Assembly: GCA_051530055.1 (NCBI GenBank)
Contig: CM121343.1
Coordinates: forward strand, 4,402,001-4,466,000
Reading direction: 5' to 3'
DNA length: 64,000 nt
DNA from: Neoechinorhynchus agilis
Taxonomy: Eukaryota > Acanthocephala
Positions 33,256 through 45,081 of this stretch are shown here, piece by piece. The position numbers and the translations under genes were made by a program. Each line of letters opens with the position of its first letter. Position 1 is the first letter of the stretch. The notes under the pieces are model-generated. The model saw nothing but the letters and a program-made list of their open reading frames with translations, was not told where the DNA came from and searched no databases.

Positions 33256-34165
33256 TCGCTCTCTCCGTTAAACAATGTCTAAAACATCACGATTTTCAAC
33301 AACAAAAGAAACAAAACTCGGGCGTGCGCACGGATGCGAATACCGTAAACGATGTCGAATTTCTTCCGGATTTCTAATATAGTTACGTAATTTACACGTG
33401 CGCGCGCCAATCTTTCAGCATTTTTAATTTCGACGTCATTTCTCTTCCGTGTCATCGGGCGTGTATTTGATACGGTCGCGATGTGTTATAACCGAGTCCA
33501 TACGTCACTGACAAATATTATGAATTCTTCCGTGTAAACGGTGTTGTGTGCATTGCTATATATACACACACGTGCGAGCGCTCGTACTGCCTCCGAAGAC
33601 GCGCGCGCGCTCTCGCCTCTTGTGTTGTGCTCTTTCGTTTTGTTAATGTTGGTCGCTTTGGTATTCTTTGCTATTTTTGTTGTATTATTGGATCATCATC
33701 ATCGTCAAGGTGTTTAATTATACGGACATGTTTGGTAAACGTCGTCAAGGTGCAATTAACACGTCACGATTATTCGTTCTTCCGTGTTTTTAATTTTTTT
33801 ATGCTTCAGGGAGCAACGCAATGTTCCCTTACAATAAATCGGCTCTTAATTGAACGCTTAATTACACGGTGTGAGATTAACAGTGGCACCACGTGGATTA
33901 TTTGAAAGACACCGCTCCAATAAATGCAAATGACGGATCGAATGCTTGTAGGCGGACGCACCCAGTCACGGGTTGCTTTTGTTTTCCAATACATATTGTT
34001 GTTGAAAGTATATTATTTTTTTGTTATCGTTAGGCTGCCCAAGGCCTTATAATTGACTGTATCTTTAATCATGATACTATCGAGAGCGTGCCTTCCGTTG
34101 ATTGATCAAAATTAATCCATAAGCTTCAGGGGGTAACTTGGATTTTTCTGATTTTTGTGTTTTAG
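33256..34165. promoter_or_regulatory. Divergent intergenic region between ERO1 and RPB1
   Basis: 910 bp separate the start codons of the minus-strand ERO1 gene and the plus-strand RPB1 gene. It must contain both promoters, but I see no certain TATA element. Its right end is TTTTTGTGTTTTAG immediately followed by the RPB1 ATG, a strong 3' splice acceptor. This implies either a 5'-UTR intron or spliced-leader trans-splicing of RPB1. Confidence 0.5.
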
Positions 34166-37100
34166 ATGGCACTAGCTGACAAACGATTATCTTGTACAAA
34201 GGGTGAGGTTATACGTATGCAGTTCGGGATTTTCGGTCCTGATGAGATAAGACGCTATTCCGTCACGCCTCAGGGTATTCGGTATGCCGAATTTTACGAT
34301 AACGGTAGACCGAAGATTGATGGTCTTATGGATCCAAGGCAAGGTCCATGGGATCGCGACGCGAAATGCTTAACATGTTCCGGCAACAACAACGATTGCC
34401 CCGGTCACTTTGGACACATTGACCTGGTACGCCCGGTTTTCCATGTTGGATTTCTCAAATACATCATAAAGATTCTTCGCTGTGTGTGTTACCACTGCTC
34501 GAGACTTCTCACTGACCCATCAGAACCTGAAGTTAAGCATTTACTTCGAATGACAAGAGGTAATCCTCGTGCTCGATTTGAGCAAATGTATAAATATTGT
34601 TCTCGGTTCACTGTGTGTGCAATCAGTGATGATCCTGAGGACATGGGTAAAGGAGGATGCGGTCGTCGGCAACCGAAATACCTAAGAAACGGTCTAGAAT
34701 TGTATTTGACAAGTCGTAAGAAAAACGACACTAATGAGGAATTCGCTCAGTTGGTTGAAATGGACGAAGCTGACATTAGCACTACTGACGGCCGAATGCT
34801 ACTCACTCAGGATCACGTCCGCCGCATCTTCGAATCTATAAGCGATGAAACGTGTAGAATGATTGGATTTGACCCGTCTTTCGGCCGACCTGAGTGGATG
34901 ATCTTGACTGTAATACCAGTTCCACCTCTTGCAGTCCGTCCCACTGTCTGTGTTCAAGGTTCATCTTTCAGTCAAGATGATTTGACGCACAAACTTTACG
35001 ACATTGTCGCCACAAACATCGAGCTATCGCGACTCGACAGCATTGGAGCTCCACAGCACGTAATTGATGAGAACCACAAAATGCTTCAGTACCACTGTGC
35101 CACTTTGGTCGACAATGAAATACCCGGAATTCCAACCGCAAAACATAAAAATGGCCGCCCCCTCAAGTCCGTTAAGATGAGACTCAAAGGAAAAGAAGGA
35201 CGAATCCGTGGGAATTTAATGGGAAAACGAGTGGACTTTTCGGCGCGAACGGTTATAACACCGGATCCAAACATCGAAATTGACGAGGTCGGAATACCTC
35301 TCTCGGTTGCCATGAAGCTCACATTTCCCGAAAAAGTGACCACTGTAAACAGGGAAAGGTTGCAAACTACGATCGATCGTGGCTGCAACGGCTATCCCGG
35401 TGCAAAATATATAATTCGTCGATCGACAAAAGTGCGTTGTGACCTTCAATATGCGAGTACTCGAAATGCAATTATCCTCAAGAATGGCGATATCGTTGAA
35501 CGGCATCTCATTGACGGAGATTGGATAGTTTTCAACCGACAACCTTCACTACACAAAATGTCAATGATGGCACACAGGGTCCGGGTAATGCCTTTCAGCA
35601 CGTTCCGTCTCAATCTAAGCGTCACAACTCCATACAATGCGGATTTTGACGGCGATGAAATGAACCTTCACGTACCACAAACAGAAGCAGCGGTGGCTGA
35701 GTTGTCAGAGCTCATGAGTGTACCACGAATGATTGTCACTCCTCAAAGCAATCGCCCTGTAATGGGAATTGTGCAGGATACTTTAACTGCGGTCAGAAAA
35801 CTGACCAAACGCGATACTCTAATGACTAGAGATGAATTCATGAATGCATTGTCGAAATTACCTTTTCCAGTTGCAGACATCCCACCGCCGTGTATTATAA
35901 AACCCAAAAGACTATGGTCCGGCAAACAGTTGTTCAGTATGCTCATCCCGGGCCGGGTGAATTGTATGCGCACTCACGCAACTCACCCCGATGACGAGGA
36001 TCATGGTCCTTATAGATGGATTTCTCCTGGTGATACCCGAGTTCTAGTTGAAAATGGAAAATTATTGAGTGGAATACTGTGCAAGAAAACTCTTGGAACC
36101 AGTGCGGGAAGTTTGATTCACGTTTTGTTCAATGAATTGGGCCACGAAATTACAGGCAAATTCTTTTACCATGTACAACTCGTCGTCAACGAATGGCTGA
36201 TGAGACACTCTCATAGTATTGGAGTAGCGGATACTATTGCTGATGGTGCCACCTACAAGATTATCCAAGAGCATATAAGAGCTTCAAAGGCTGAAGTAGA
36301 CGCTGTTATCGAGAAAGCTCAAAACAATCAATTAGAGAGATTGCCTGGTAGTACTCTTAAACAAACTTTTGAAAGTACAGTCAACCGTCTTTTGAATCAA
36401 GGCCGTGACGTGACGGGAAGGAGCGCCCAATCTAGTTTGTCTGACCGAAATAACTTCAAAGCTATGGTCATCGCCGGCTCAAAGGGTTCTGATATAAATA
36501 TATCGCAGGTAATTGCGTGTGTTGGTCAGCAGAACGTTGAAGGCCGTCGAATTCCTTTTGGCTTCAAGAGACGAACTCTACCTCATTTTATGAAGGACGA
36601 CTACGGTCCAGAGTCGAAGGGATTCGTTGAGAATTCATATTTGCAAGGATTAACACCATCGGAGCTGTTTTTCCATGCTATGGGCGGTCGCGAAGGTCTA
36701 ATCGACACTGCTGTGAAGACTGCCGAGACCGGATACATTCAGCGGCGTTTAATGAAAACCATGGAATCTATCAGTGTGACATACGATGGAACAGTAAGAA
36801 ATCAAAGCAATCAGTTGGTGCAGGTATGTTATGGTGAAGATGGCGTTGACGGAGTCGCAGCTGAAATGCAATCGATTCCTGTCTTAAGCGTTAGTCAGTT
36901 CATGTTCGAACGTGGCTGGAGACTTAACTTCTATAAAAAAGAAGAACTACTTCGGCATTTGATGGAAGATATCGTCATGGATATTGTTGAAAATGAAAAT
37001 GTTCAGTTCGCTATTAGTGAAGAATGGGCTCAACTATGTGAAGATCGAAAAATGCTGAGACTTATGTTCAACCAAACTGGCGGAAGATTTGTACTTCCTG

Positions 37101-39778
37101 TTAATGTGGAGAGACTCATTTGGAACGCTCAAAAATTGTTTAAAGTTGACACCCGTAGGAAGGTGGACATTCATCCCGTCCATATTATTGACAGTGTCAA
37201 AGGCTTATGTTTGAGATTGAAGGCAGTACCCGGAACAGATCTGATCAGTTCACAGGTTCAGGAGAATGCGACAGTTCTGATGGGAATGCTTCTTCGATGT
37301 TACCTTTGTACTAAGAAGGTAATCTTTTTCCACAAACTTTCAGTGGAAGCGTTCGATTGGGTTATTGAGGAGACTGAAAAGAGGTACAACCGAGCTCTCG
37401 TACAACCTGGTGAAATGGTGGGAGCCTTGAGTGCTCAATCATTAGGTGAGCCTGCAACGCAAATGACGCTGAACACTTTTCATTACGCTGGAGTTAGTGC
37501 AAAGAACGTTACTCTTGGTGTTCCGAGACTTAAGGAAATAATCAACGTGAGTGAACATCCGAAAACGCCATCAATGACAGTCTTTCTTTACCCTGAAGTG
37601 GCCAACGATCCCGAAAAAACACGAGATGTACTCAACGCAATTGAACATTGCTCCCTTAAGGATATTGTCCGGCATTCCGCCATATACTACGACCCTGATC
37701 TATTTCGAAGTGTCATCCAGGAAGATGCCGATTGGCAAGCGATCTACTATCATACGGTCGTACGTGATTTACCACCCATGTCAACTTGGGTGCTCCGTAT
37801 GGAATTGGACGAGAAGTTAATGGAAAATTTTGGTCTAGATGCGGAATACGTAGGACAGCGGATAATCACGGCTTTTGGAGATGATCTGTTTGTTGAACTC
37901 AATACTGAATGCGAAAATGGAAGTGTAATTCGTGTTCGAATTGTAAACAAAAGGCCTATTACCGTCGAGGAAGCTATTGAGGAAGAAGAGAGTAATGATT
38001 CAGTACGAAAAATGTCCGATGAAATGTTCTTAAGGTGTCTCGAGGCGAATTTGATGAACGATCTGAGTTTAAAAGGGATTGTTAACGTAAAGAAAGTATA
38101 CATGCAGAAGCCGAACACTGACGCTAAAAAGAGATTGATTATTAACGATAAGGGAGAACTTGAGTATCAAAGTGAATGGGTTCTTGAAACGGACGGAAGC
38201 GCGCTTGGGGACGTTTTGACTGTAGAAGGCGTCGACCCGCGACGTACCTACACAAACGATATATGTGAAGTTTACACCACATTGGGAATTGAAGCGGCTA
38301 GAAAGGCGATAGAAAGAGAAATTCACCAAGTTATATCTTTCGATGGATCCTATGTGAATCGTCGTCATCTTGCTCTAGTTTGTGACGTTATGGCACATCC
38401 TGGATTTCTTGTACCGATCACGAGACATGGTATTAGCAAACAAGACTTTGGTCCTTTGACAAGATGTACGTTTGAACAAAGTGCGGATATTTTGATCGAA
38501 GCTGGTGCGTTATGCCAAGGTGATAATTTAAAAGGAATATCTGAAAATATTATGCTTGGAAAGATGGCAAAGGCAGGCACTGGATCGTTTGATTGTTTTA
38601 TGAATCACGAATTGCTATGGGAAGCCAAGGAGATGGTCGAACCCAAAGAATCCGCTGAGATTGATGAAGAAATTATGGTTACTACTGCTAAATCACGCAA
38701 AAGTTTTCTAGGCACTCCGCGTGCCTTGAGTAGTCAAACCCCTTTCAGTGAAGACGATCTGCATCTTGCATCTCCGTATGCATCACCCATTCCGTTCAGT
38801 CCTGCTTTGACGGAACGAACTGCAAATAAACCAAGTCCAATGGGTGGTTATTTAACAATCACACCGGGACTCGGATCCACTATAACGCCTGGCTACGATT
38901 CAGTCTTCGGACCATTGGATTATGGATCCATGTACTCACCTGGGTTCGGTGGACTCGGTTCTGCATCATTTGCAGGAATATCAAACTACATGCCATCGTC
39001 TCCAGCGAAATCGCCCGGTGATTATAGAGGTGCTCTTGGATTCAGCAGTAAGCGCGTCGTTTCGCCAGCAGCTTCTCCATTTAACAAAGGACCAGTATCG
39101 CCTTCATACTCACCATCTTCTCCATCGTATTCTCCAGGATCGCCATCAATGTCACCAACGAGGAACAAAGCGCATTCGAACTCACCGCAACCCTCCCCCC
39201 GGGGAATCTCACGATCCTTGACGGCCATTAGCCCAGGACTGTCTGTATCCATCACAGGACGAAAACGATGTGCAACAAGTATCGCATATAGTCCGTCCAA
39301 CCCTTCTTTAAAGACAAGCAGTTCAGTGTCTTTAGGAGGGTCTTCACCAAACTATTCACCGACCTCACCAAGATACTCACCATGCTCTCCAAAGTTTTCA
39401 CCTAAAATAATGCGGACTAGTTCTAGCCCGTCCATTAAGTCCGCTGGATCTCCATCGACTCCTAATAGTCTCGCTAATGTCAATAAGTATTCACCAAAAA
39501 TGCCAAAAGCATCACCAGACTCTCCAAAGTATTCTCCGTCTTCTCCTTCGTACTTAGCTCCAAGCAGTCCAAAGAGCGTTGGACGAAACGCAAAGGTACC
39601 GGGAACGCCTTCATCATCATCGTCCGCTGCCGCCGCCAGCGGCAAACTCAGCAAGTACAGAGCAAGCTCAGTCGTACCGTCACCAAATATCACCGGTCTG
39701 AAGCGAGGAGCCAGTAAAACCGACGTGGATGAACGTGAACTGTTTCAGGCTGCTCATCGGAAGAAACGGAGCGGATAG
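34166..39778 (+). CDS. ama-1: RNA polymerase II largest subunit RPB1, with a degenerate CTD
   Basis: Catalytic subunit of RNA polymerase II, 1870 residues in a single exon. Visible: N-terminal zinc clamp CLTCSGNNNDCPGHFGH (about residues 70-86); active-site aspartates in NADFDGDEMNLH (about 490); funnel segment AMVIAGSKGSDINISQV; bridge-helix region GREGLIDTAVKTAETGYIQR (about 840); trigger-loop region GEPATQMTLNTFHYAGV (about 1093). The C-terminal 330 residues are Ser/Pro-rich. I count only seven YSP heptad-like units in the tail, one of them a canonical YSPTSP, scattered among non-heptad Ser-Pro sequence. Most animals have about 40-52 largely regular heptads. The tail ends in a charged DERELFQAAHRKKRSG. 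The ATG directly follows a splice-acceptor-like TTTTAG. A polyadenylation signal AATAAA lies at about 39908. Confidence 0.97.
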   Translation: MALADKRLSCTKGEVIRMQFGIFGPDEIRRYSVTPQGIRYAEFYDNGRPKIDGLMDPRQGPWDRDAKCLTCSGNNNDCPGHFGHIDLVRPVFHVGFLKYIIKILRCVCYHCSRLLTDPSEPEVKHLLRMTRGNPRARFEQMYKYCSRFTVCAISDDPEDMGKGGCGRRQPKYLRNGLELYLTSRKKNDTNEEFAQLVEMDEADISTTDGRMLLTQDHVRRIFESISDETCRMIGFDPSFGRPEWMILTVIPVPPLAVRPTVCVQGSSFSQDDLTHKLYDIVATNIELSRLDSIGAPQHVIDENHKMLQYHCATLVDNEIPGIPTAKHKNGRPLKSVKMRLKGKEGRIRGNLMGKRVDFSARTVITPDPNIEIDEVGIPLSVAMKLTFPEKVTTVNRERLQTTIDRGCNGYPGAKYIIRRSTKVRCDLQYASTRNAIILKNGDIVERHLIDGDWIVFNRQPSLHKMSMMAHRVRVMPFSTFRLNLSVTTPYNADFDGDEMNLHVPQTEAAVAELSELMSVPRMIVTPQSNRPVMGIVQDTLTAVRKLTKRDTLMTRDEFMNALSKLPFPVADIPPPCIIKPKRLWSGKQLFSMLIPGRVNCMRTHATHPDDEDHGPYRWISPGDTRVLVENGKLLSGILCKKTLGTSAGSLIHVLFNELGHEITGKFFYHVQLVVNEWLMRHSHSIGVADTIADGATYKIIQEHIRASKAEVDAVIEKAQNNQLERLPGSTLKQTFESTVNRLLNQGRDVTGRSAQSSLSDRNNFKAMVIAGSKGSDINISQVIACVGQQNVEGRRIPFGFKRRTLPHFMKDDYGPESKGFVENSYLQGLTPSELFFHAMGGREGLIDTAVKTAETGYIQRRLMKTMESISVTYDGTVRNQSNQLVQVCYGEDGVDGVAAEMQSIPVLSVSQFMFERGWRLNFYKKEELLRHLMEDIVMDIVENENVQFAISEEWAQLCEDRKMLRLMFNQTGGRFVLPVNVERLIWNAQKLFKVDTRRKVDIHPVHIIDSVKGLCLRLKAVPGTDLISSQVQENATVLMGMLLRCYLCTKKVIFFHKLSVEAFDWVIEETEKRYNRALVQPGEMVGALSAQSLGEPATQMTLNTFHYAGVSAKNVTLGVPRLKEIINVSEHPKTPSMTVFLYPEVANDPEKTRDVLNAIEHCSLKDIVRHSAIYYDPDLFRSVIQEDADWQAIYYHTVVRDLPPMSTWVLRMELDEKLMENFGLDAEYVGQRIITAFGDDLFVELNTECENGSVIRVRIVNKRPITVEEAIEEEESNDSVRKMSDEMFLRCLEANLMNDLSLKGIVNVKKVYMQKPNTDAKKRLIINDKGELEYQSEWVLETDGSALGDVLTVEGVDPRRTYTNDICEVYTTLGIEAARKAIEREIHQVISFDGSYVNRRHLALVCDVMAHPGFLVPITRHGISKQDFGPLTRCTFEQSADILIEAGALCQGDNLKGISENIMLGKMAKAGTGSFDCFMNHELLWEAKEMVEPKESAEIDEEIMVTTAKSRKSFLGTPRALSSQTPFSEDDLHLASPYASPIPFSPALTERTANKPSPMGGYLTITPGLGSTITPGYDSVFGPLDYGSMYSPGFGGLGSASFAGISNYMPSSPAKSPGDYRGALGFSSKRVVSPAASPFNKGPVSPSYSPSSPSYSPGSPSMSPTRNKAHSNSPQPSPRGISRSLTAISPGLSVSITGRKRCATSIAYSPSNPSLKTSSSVSLGGSSPNYSPTSPRYSPCSPKFSPKIMRTSSSPSIKSAGSPSTPNSLANVNKYSPKMPKASPDSPKYSPSSPSYLAPSSPKSVGRNAKVPGTPSSSSSAAAASGKLSKYRASSVVPSPNITGLKRGASKTDVDERELFQAAHRKKRSG

Positions 39779-39857
39779 ATGAGTTCATGTTCGTTCCCCT
39801 CCCCCCTCCCACCCCAAAAAATTGAACGATTTATAGAATTGTCGAGCGTGTGGGCGA

Positions 39858-39880
39858 ACGGGCGGGCGGGCGGGCGGGTA
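39858..39880. repeat. GGGC microsatellite in the RPB1 3' region
   Basis: About five GGGC/CGGG units just after the RPB1 stop codon, unusually GC-rich for the surroundings. It may influence 3' end formation, but this is not shown by the sequence. Confidence 0.5.
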
Positions 39881-40169
39881 GCCGACAACGTGGGAGTGGA
39901 GGATGAAAATAAAAACATTTTGTACCTATAAAGATCAATTCGTAAAAAGGGTGGATGATGACTTTTAAATCTCAAAAATTGTATCGATTTAATTCATTCA
40001 CAATATATCGGAACTTACATGTTTATTTAAGGGAAAATCAAGGTCAGAATACGAGTTGTTCAAAATCAAACTACTAACTAGCATTCCAACTAGCATGCAG
40101 CTTACTCAAATCTTTTAAATACACGATTGCTGTCACTGAATTCAGGTACCGAATGATCGGCATCAGCGC

Positions 40170-43100
40170 AAAATCAGATGGCTCTGTACCTTCATTCTTG
40201 ATGTGCGCAATATCAATAACGATTGACTATTTTCTTAGTAGTCACTTAATTTACGTGCAAATTAATTTTGATTGGCTAACGAAAGAATGAACTCGATAAA
40301 TAAAGAAAAGGTCAAAATTTTGCCCTTTTAAAATTTGAAATTGAACTTAAAGTGCAAAATCCGATGGCTCTATACCTTCATTCTTGATGCGCGCAATATC
40401 AATAACGATTGACTATTTTCTTAGTAGTCACTAAATTTACGTTCAAATTAATTTTGATTGGCTAACGAAAAAATGAACTTTAAAAATAAAGAAAAGGTCA
40501 AAATTTTGCCCTTTTAAAATTTTAAAATTGAACTCAAAGTGCGAAATCAGATGGCTCTGAGCCTTCATTCCTGATGCGCGCAATATCAATAACGATTGAC
40601 TATTTTCTTAGTAGTCACTTAATTTACGTTCAAATTAATTTTGATTGGCTAACGAAAAAATGAACTTGATAAATAAAGAAAAGGTCCAAATTCTGCCCTT
40701 CTAAAATTTTAAATTGAACTTAAAGGGCAAAATCAAATGGCTCTATACCTTCATTCTTGATGCGCGCAATATCAATAACGATTGACTATTTTCTTAGTAG
40801 TCACTAAATTTACGTTCAAATTAATTTTGATTGGCTAACGAAAAAATGAACTTTATAAATAAAGAAAAGGTCAAAATTTTGCCCTTTTAAAATTTGAAAT
40901 CGAACTTTAAGGGCAAAATCAGATGGCTCTATACCTTCATTCTTGATGTGCGCAATATCAATAACGATTGACTATTTTTTTAGTAGTCACTTAATTTACG
41001 TGCAAATTAATTTTGATTGGCTAACGAAAGAATGAACTTGATAAATAAAGAGGTCAAAATTTTGCCCTTTTAAAATTTGAAATTGAACTTAAAGGGCAAA
41101 ATCAGATGGCTCTATACCTTCATTCTTGATGCGCGCAATATCAATAACGATTGACTATTTTCTTAGTAGTCACTAAATTTACGTTCAAATTAATTTTGAT
41201 TGGCTAACGAAAAAATGAACTTTAAAAATAAAGAAAAGGTCAAAATTTTGCCCTTTTAAAATTTTAAAATTGAACTCAAAGTGCGAAATCAGATGGCTCT
41301 GAGCCTTCATTCCTGATGCGCGCAATATCAATAACGATTGACTATTTTCTTAGTAGTCACTTAATTTACGTTCAAATTAATTTTGATTGGCTAACGAAAA
41401 AATGAACTTGATAAATAAAGAAAGGTCAAAATTTTGCCCTTTTAAAATTTTAAATTGAACTTAAAGGGCAAAATCAGATGGCTCTATACCTTCATTCTTG
41501 ATGCGCGCAATATCAATAACGATTGACTATTTTCTTAGTAGTCACTTAATTTACGTGCAAATTAATTTTGATTGGCTAACGAAAAAATGAACTTGATAAA
41601 TAAAGGAAAGGTCAAAATTTTGACCTTTTAAAATTTTAAATTGAACTTAAAGCGCAAAATCAGATGGCTCTGATCATTCATTCTTGAAGCGCGCAATATC
41701 AATAACGATTGACTATTTTCTTAGTAGTCACTTAATTTACGTGCAAATTAATTTTGATTGGCTCACGAAAAAATGAACTCGATAAATAAAGAAAAGGTCA
41801 AAATTTTGCCCTTTTAAAATTTGAAATTGAACTTAAAGGGCAAAATCAGATGGCTCTATACCTTCATTCTTGATGCGCGCAATATCAATAACGATTGACT
41901 ATTTTCTTAGTAGTCACTTAATTTACGTGCAAATTAATTTTGATTGGCTAACGAAAAAATGAACTTGATAAATAAAGGAAAGGTCAAAATTTTGACCTTT
42001 TAAAATTTTAAATTGAACTTAAAGCGCAAAATCAGATGGCTCTGATCATTCATTCTTGAAGCGCGCAATATCAATAACGATTGACTATTTTCTTAGTAGT
42101 CACTTAATTTACGTTCAAATTAATTTTGATTAGCTAACGAAAGAATGAACTCGATAAATAAAGGTCAAAATTTTGCCCTTTTAAAATTTGAAATTAAACT
42201 TAAAGGGCAAAATCAGATGGCTCTATACCTTCATTCTTGATGCGCGCAATATCAATAACGATTGACTATTTTCTTAGTAGTCACTTAATTTACGTGCAAA
42301 TTAATTTTGATTGGCTAACGAAAAAATGAACTTTATAAATAAAGAGGTCAAAATTTTGCACTTTTAAAATTTTTAATTGAACTTAAAGCGCAAAATCAGA
42401 TGGCTCTGTACCTTCATTCTTGATGCGCGCAATATCAATAACGATTGACTATTTTCTTAGTAGTCACTTAATTTACGTGCAAATTAATTTTGATTGGCTA
42501 ACGAAAAAATGAACTCGATAAATAAAGAAAAGGTCAAAATTTTGCCGTTCTAAAATTTTAAATTGAACTTAAAGCGCAAAATCAGATGGCTCTATACCTT
42601 CATTCTTGATGCGCGCAATATCAATAACGATTGACTATTTTCTTAGTAGTCACTTAATTTACGTGCAAATTAATTTTGATTGGCTAACGAAAAAATGAAC
42701 TTGATAAATAAAGAGGTCAAAATTTTGCCCTTTTAAAATTTGAAATTGAACTTAAAGCGCAAAATCAGATGGCTCTGATCATTCATTCTTGAAGCGCGCA
42801 ATATCAATAACGATTGACTATTTTCTTAGTAGTCACTTAATTTACGTGCAAATTAATTTTGATTGGCTAACGAAAAAATGAACTCGATAAATAAAGAAAA
42901 GGTCAAAATTTTGCCCTTTTAAAATTTGAAATTGAACTTAAAGGGCAAAATCAGATGGCTCTATACCTTCATTCTTGATGCGCGCAATATCAATAACGAT
43001 TGACTATTTTCTTAGTAGTCACTTAATTTACGTGCAAATTAATTTTGATTGGCTAACGAAAAAATGAACTTTATAAATAAAGAAAAGGTCAAAATTTTGC

Positions 43101-44430
43101 CCTTTTAAAATTTTAAATTGAACTTAAAGCGCAAAATCAGATGGCTCTATACCTTCATTCTTGATGCGCGCAATATCAATAACGATTGACTATTTTCTTA
43201 GTAGTCACTTAATTTACGTGCAAATTAATTTTGATTGGCTAACGAAAAAATGAACTTGATAAATAAAGAAAAGGTCAAAATTTTGCCCTTTTAAAATTTT
43301 AAATTGAACTTAAAGCGCAAAATCAGATGGCTCTGTACCTTCATTCTTGATGTGCGCAATATCAATAACGATTGACTATTTTCTTAGTAGTCACTTAATT
43401 TACGTGCAAATTAATTTTGATTGGCTAACGAAAAAATGAACTCGATAAATAAAGAGGTCAAAATTTTGCCGTTCTAAAATTTTAAATTGAACTTAAAGCG
43501 CAAAATCAGATGGCTCTATACCTTCATTCTTGATGTGCGCAATATCAATAACGATTGACTATTTTTTTAGTAGTCACTTAATTTACGTGCAAATTAATTT
43601 CTATTGGCTCACGAAAAAATGAACTTGATAAATAAAGAGGTCAAAATTTTGCCCTTTTAAAATTTGAAATTGAACTTAAAGCGCAAAATCGGATGGCTCT
43701 GATCATTCATTCTTGAAGCGCGCAATATCAATAACGATTGACTATTTTCTTAGTAGTCACTTAATTTACGTGCAAATTAATTTTGATTGGCTCACGAAAA
43801 AATGAACTCGATAAATAAAGAAAAGGTCAAAATTTTGCCCTTTTAAAATTTGAAATTGAACTTAAAGGGCAAAATTAGATGGCTCTATACCTTCATTCTT
43901 GATGCGCGCAATATCAATAACGATTGACTATTTTCTTAGTAGTCACTTAATTTACGTGCAAATTAATTTTGATTGGCTAACGAAAAAATGAACTTTATAA
44001 ATAAAGAAAAGGTCAAAATTTTGCCCTTTTAAAATTTTAAATTGAACTTGAATCGCAAAATCAGATGGCGCTGTACCTTCATTCTTGATGCGCGCAATAT
44101 CAATAACGATTGACTATTTTCTTAGTAGTCACTTAATTTACGTTCAAATTAATTTTGATTGGCTAACGAAAGAGTGAACTTGATAAATAAAGAGGTCAAA
44201 ATTTTGCCCTTTTCAAATTTGAAATTGAACTTAAAGGGCAAAATCAGATTGCTCTGAGCCTTCATTCTTGATGCGCGCAATATCAATAACGATTGACTGA
44301 TTTCTTAGTAGTCACTTAATTTACGTTCAAATTAATTTTGATTGGCTAACGAAAGAGTGAACTTGGTAAATAAAGAAAAGGTCAAAATTTTGTCCTTTTA
44401 AAATTTGAATTTAAAACGCAACGTAAGATT
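40170..44430. repeat. Satellite array, about 186-bp monomer, about 23 copies
   Basis: The core CAATAACGATTGACTATTTT recurs 23 times from about 40213 to 44287 at 182-188 bp steps, all in the same orientation. The monomer contains ATCAGATGGCTCTATACC, TAATTTACGTGCAAATTAAT, TTTTGATTGGCTAACGAAA and GGTCAAAATTTTGCCC. Variants (GATCATTCATTCTTGAAG near 41671, 42046, 42776 and 43704; ATGCC/ATGTG changes) recur at multiples of the monomer, suggesting block duplications. The edges decay. No coding content. It lies between RPB1 and the SR-protein gene. Confidence 0.95.
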
Positions 44431-45081
44431 GCACTCCATCTTTTTTCGATTAGATCTTTAGGATTGAACTTGGCCCAAAGGCCAATATGACCGAGACGGT
44501 TAAAAGGGGGGCTCTCTCGCAAATGATTTTATGCTAAAACCAAAGAAAGCCGTGTTTTTAAAAGCGCCATTCTTTTTTGTACAAAATGGCACATAAGCGA
44601 GCTCGTTAAAAGCTCCATTACCGGCCATTGAGCGATCGACCCCTTGGAAAAGTGATTCCAATTTCGCTCATTGTTCGTGTAAGATTCACACGCAATCGAG
44701 AATGACGAGAGCACTTGTGATTGAATTCGTCGCACGGAATTAGCTCAAAAATTAACAATTGCTTGCAGAATTCGAAGGTGGCAGCAACTCGTGGTCTTTT
44801 CGAAAAACTGGTCGATGAACGTTTTTGGCCAAGTGTGGATGTGCTAGTGAGTGAGTGAGTGAGTATGTGAGTGTATAATCGTCGTCACAGTATCGAACTC
44901 CTAAAAGTTACAACCCGAGCAACGGGGCAGTCGATGACATCATTAGTCTTAAAGGCGAAATGGAATGAAAAGAATCTTTGAATACGTTTCACTCTTGTCG
45001 AATTGATGGTATATCAGAGACCCGATCCGCAGGTTCAAGTCAAAAACTGAAACCGAAATCGTATGTTTTTACATTGGCTCC
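44431..45081. other. Non-coding gap after the satellite
   Basis: Holds a GTGA/GTGAGT microsatellite near 44847-44872 and, at its right end, the 3' flank of the minus-strand SR-protein gene. Nothing else recognised. Confidence 0.45.

Noticed and set aside
34489-39693. Antisense ORFs within RPB1
   Set aside because: Shadows of a long, conserved sense frame; none has a family resemblance.
40170-44430. CRISPR-like array
   Set aside because: The repeats are about 186-bp contiguous monomers without unique spacers, in a eukaryotic gene context. It is a satellite.
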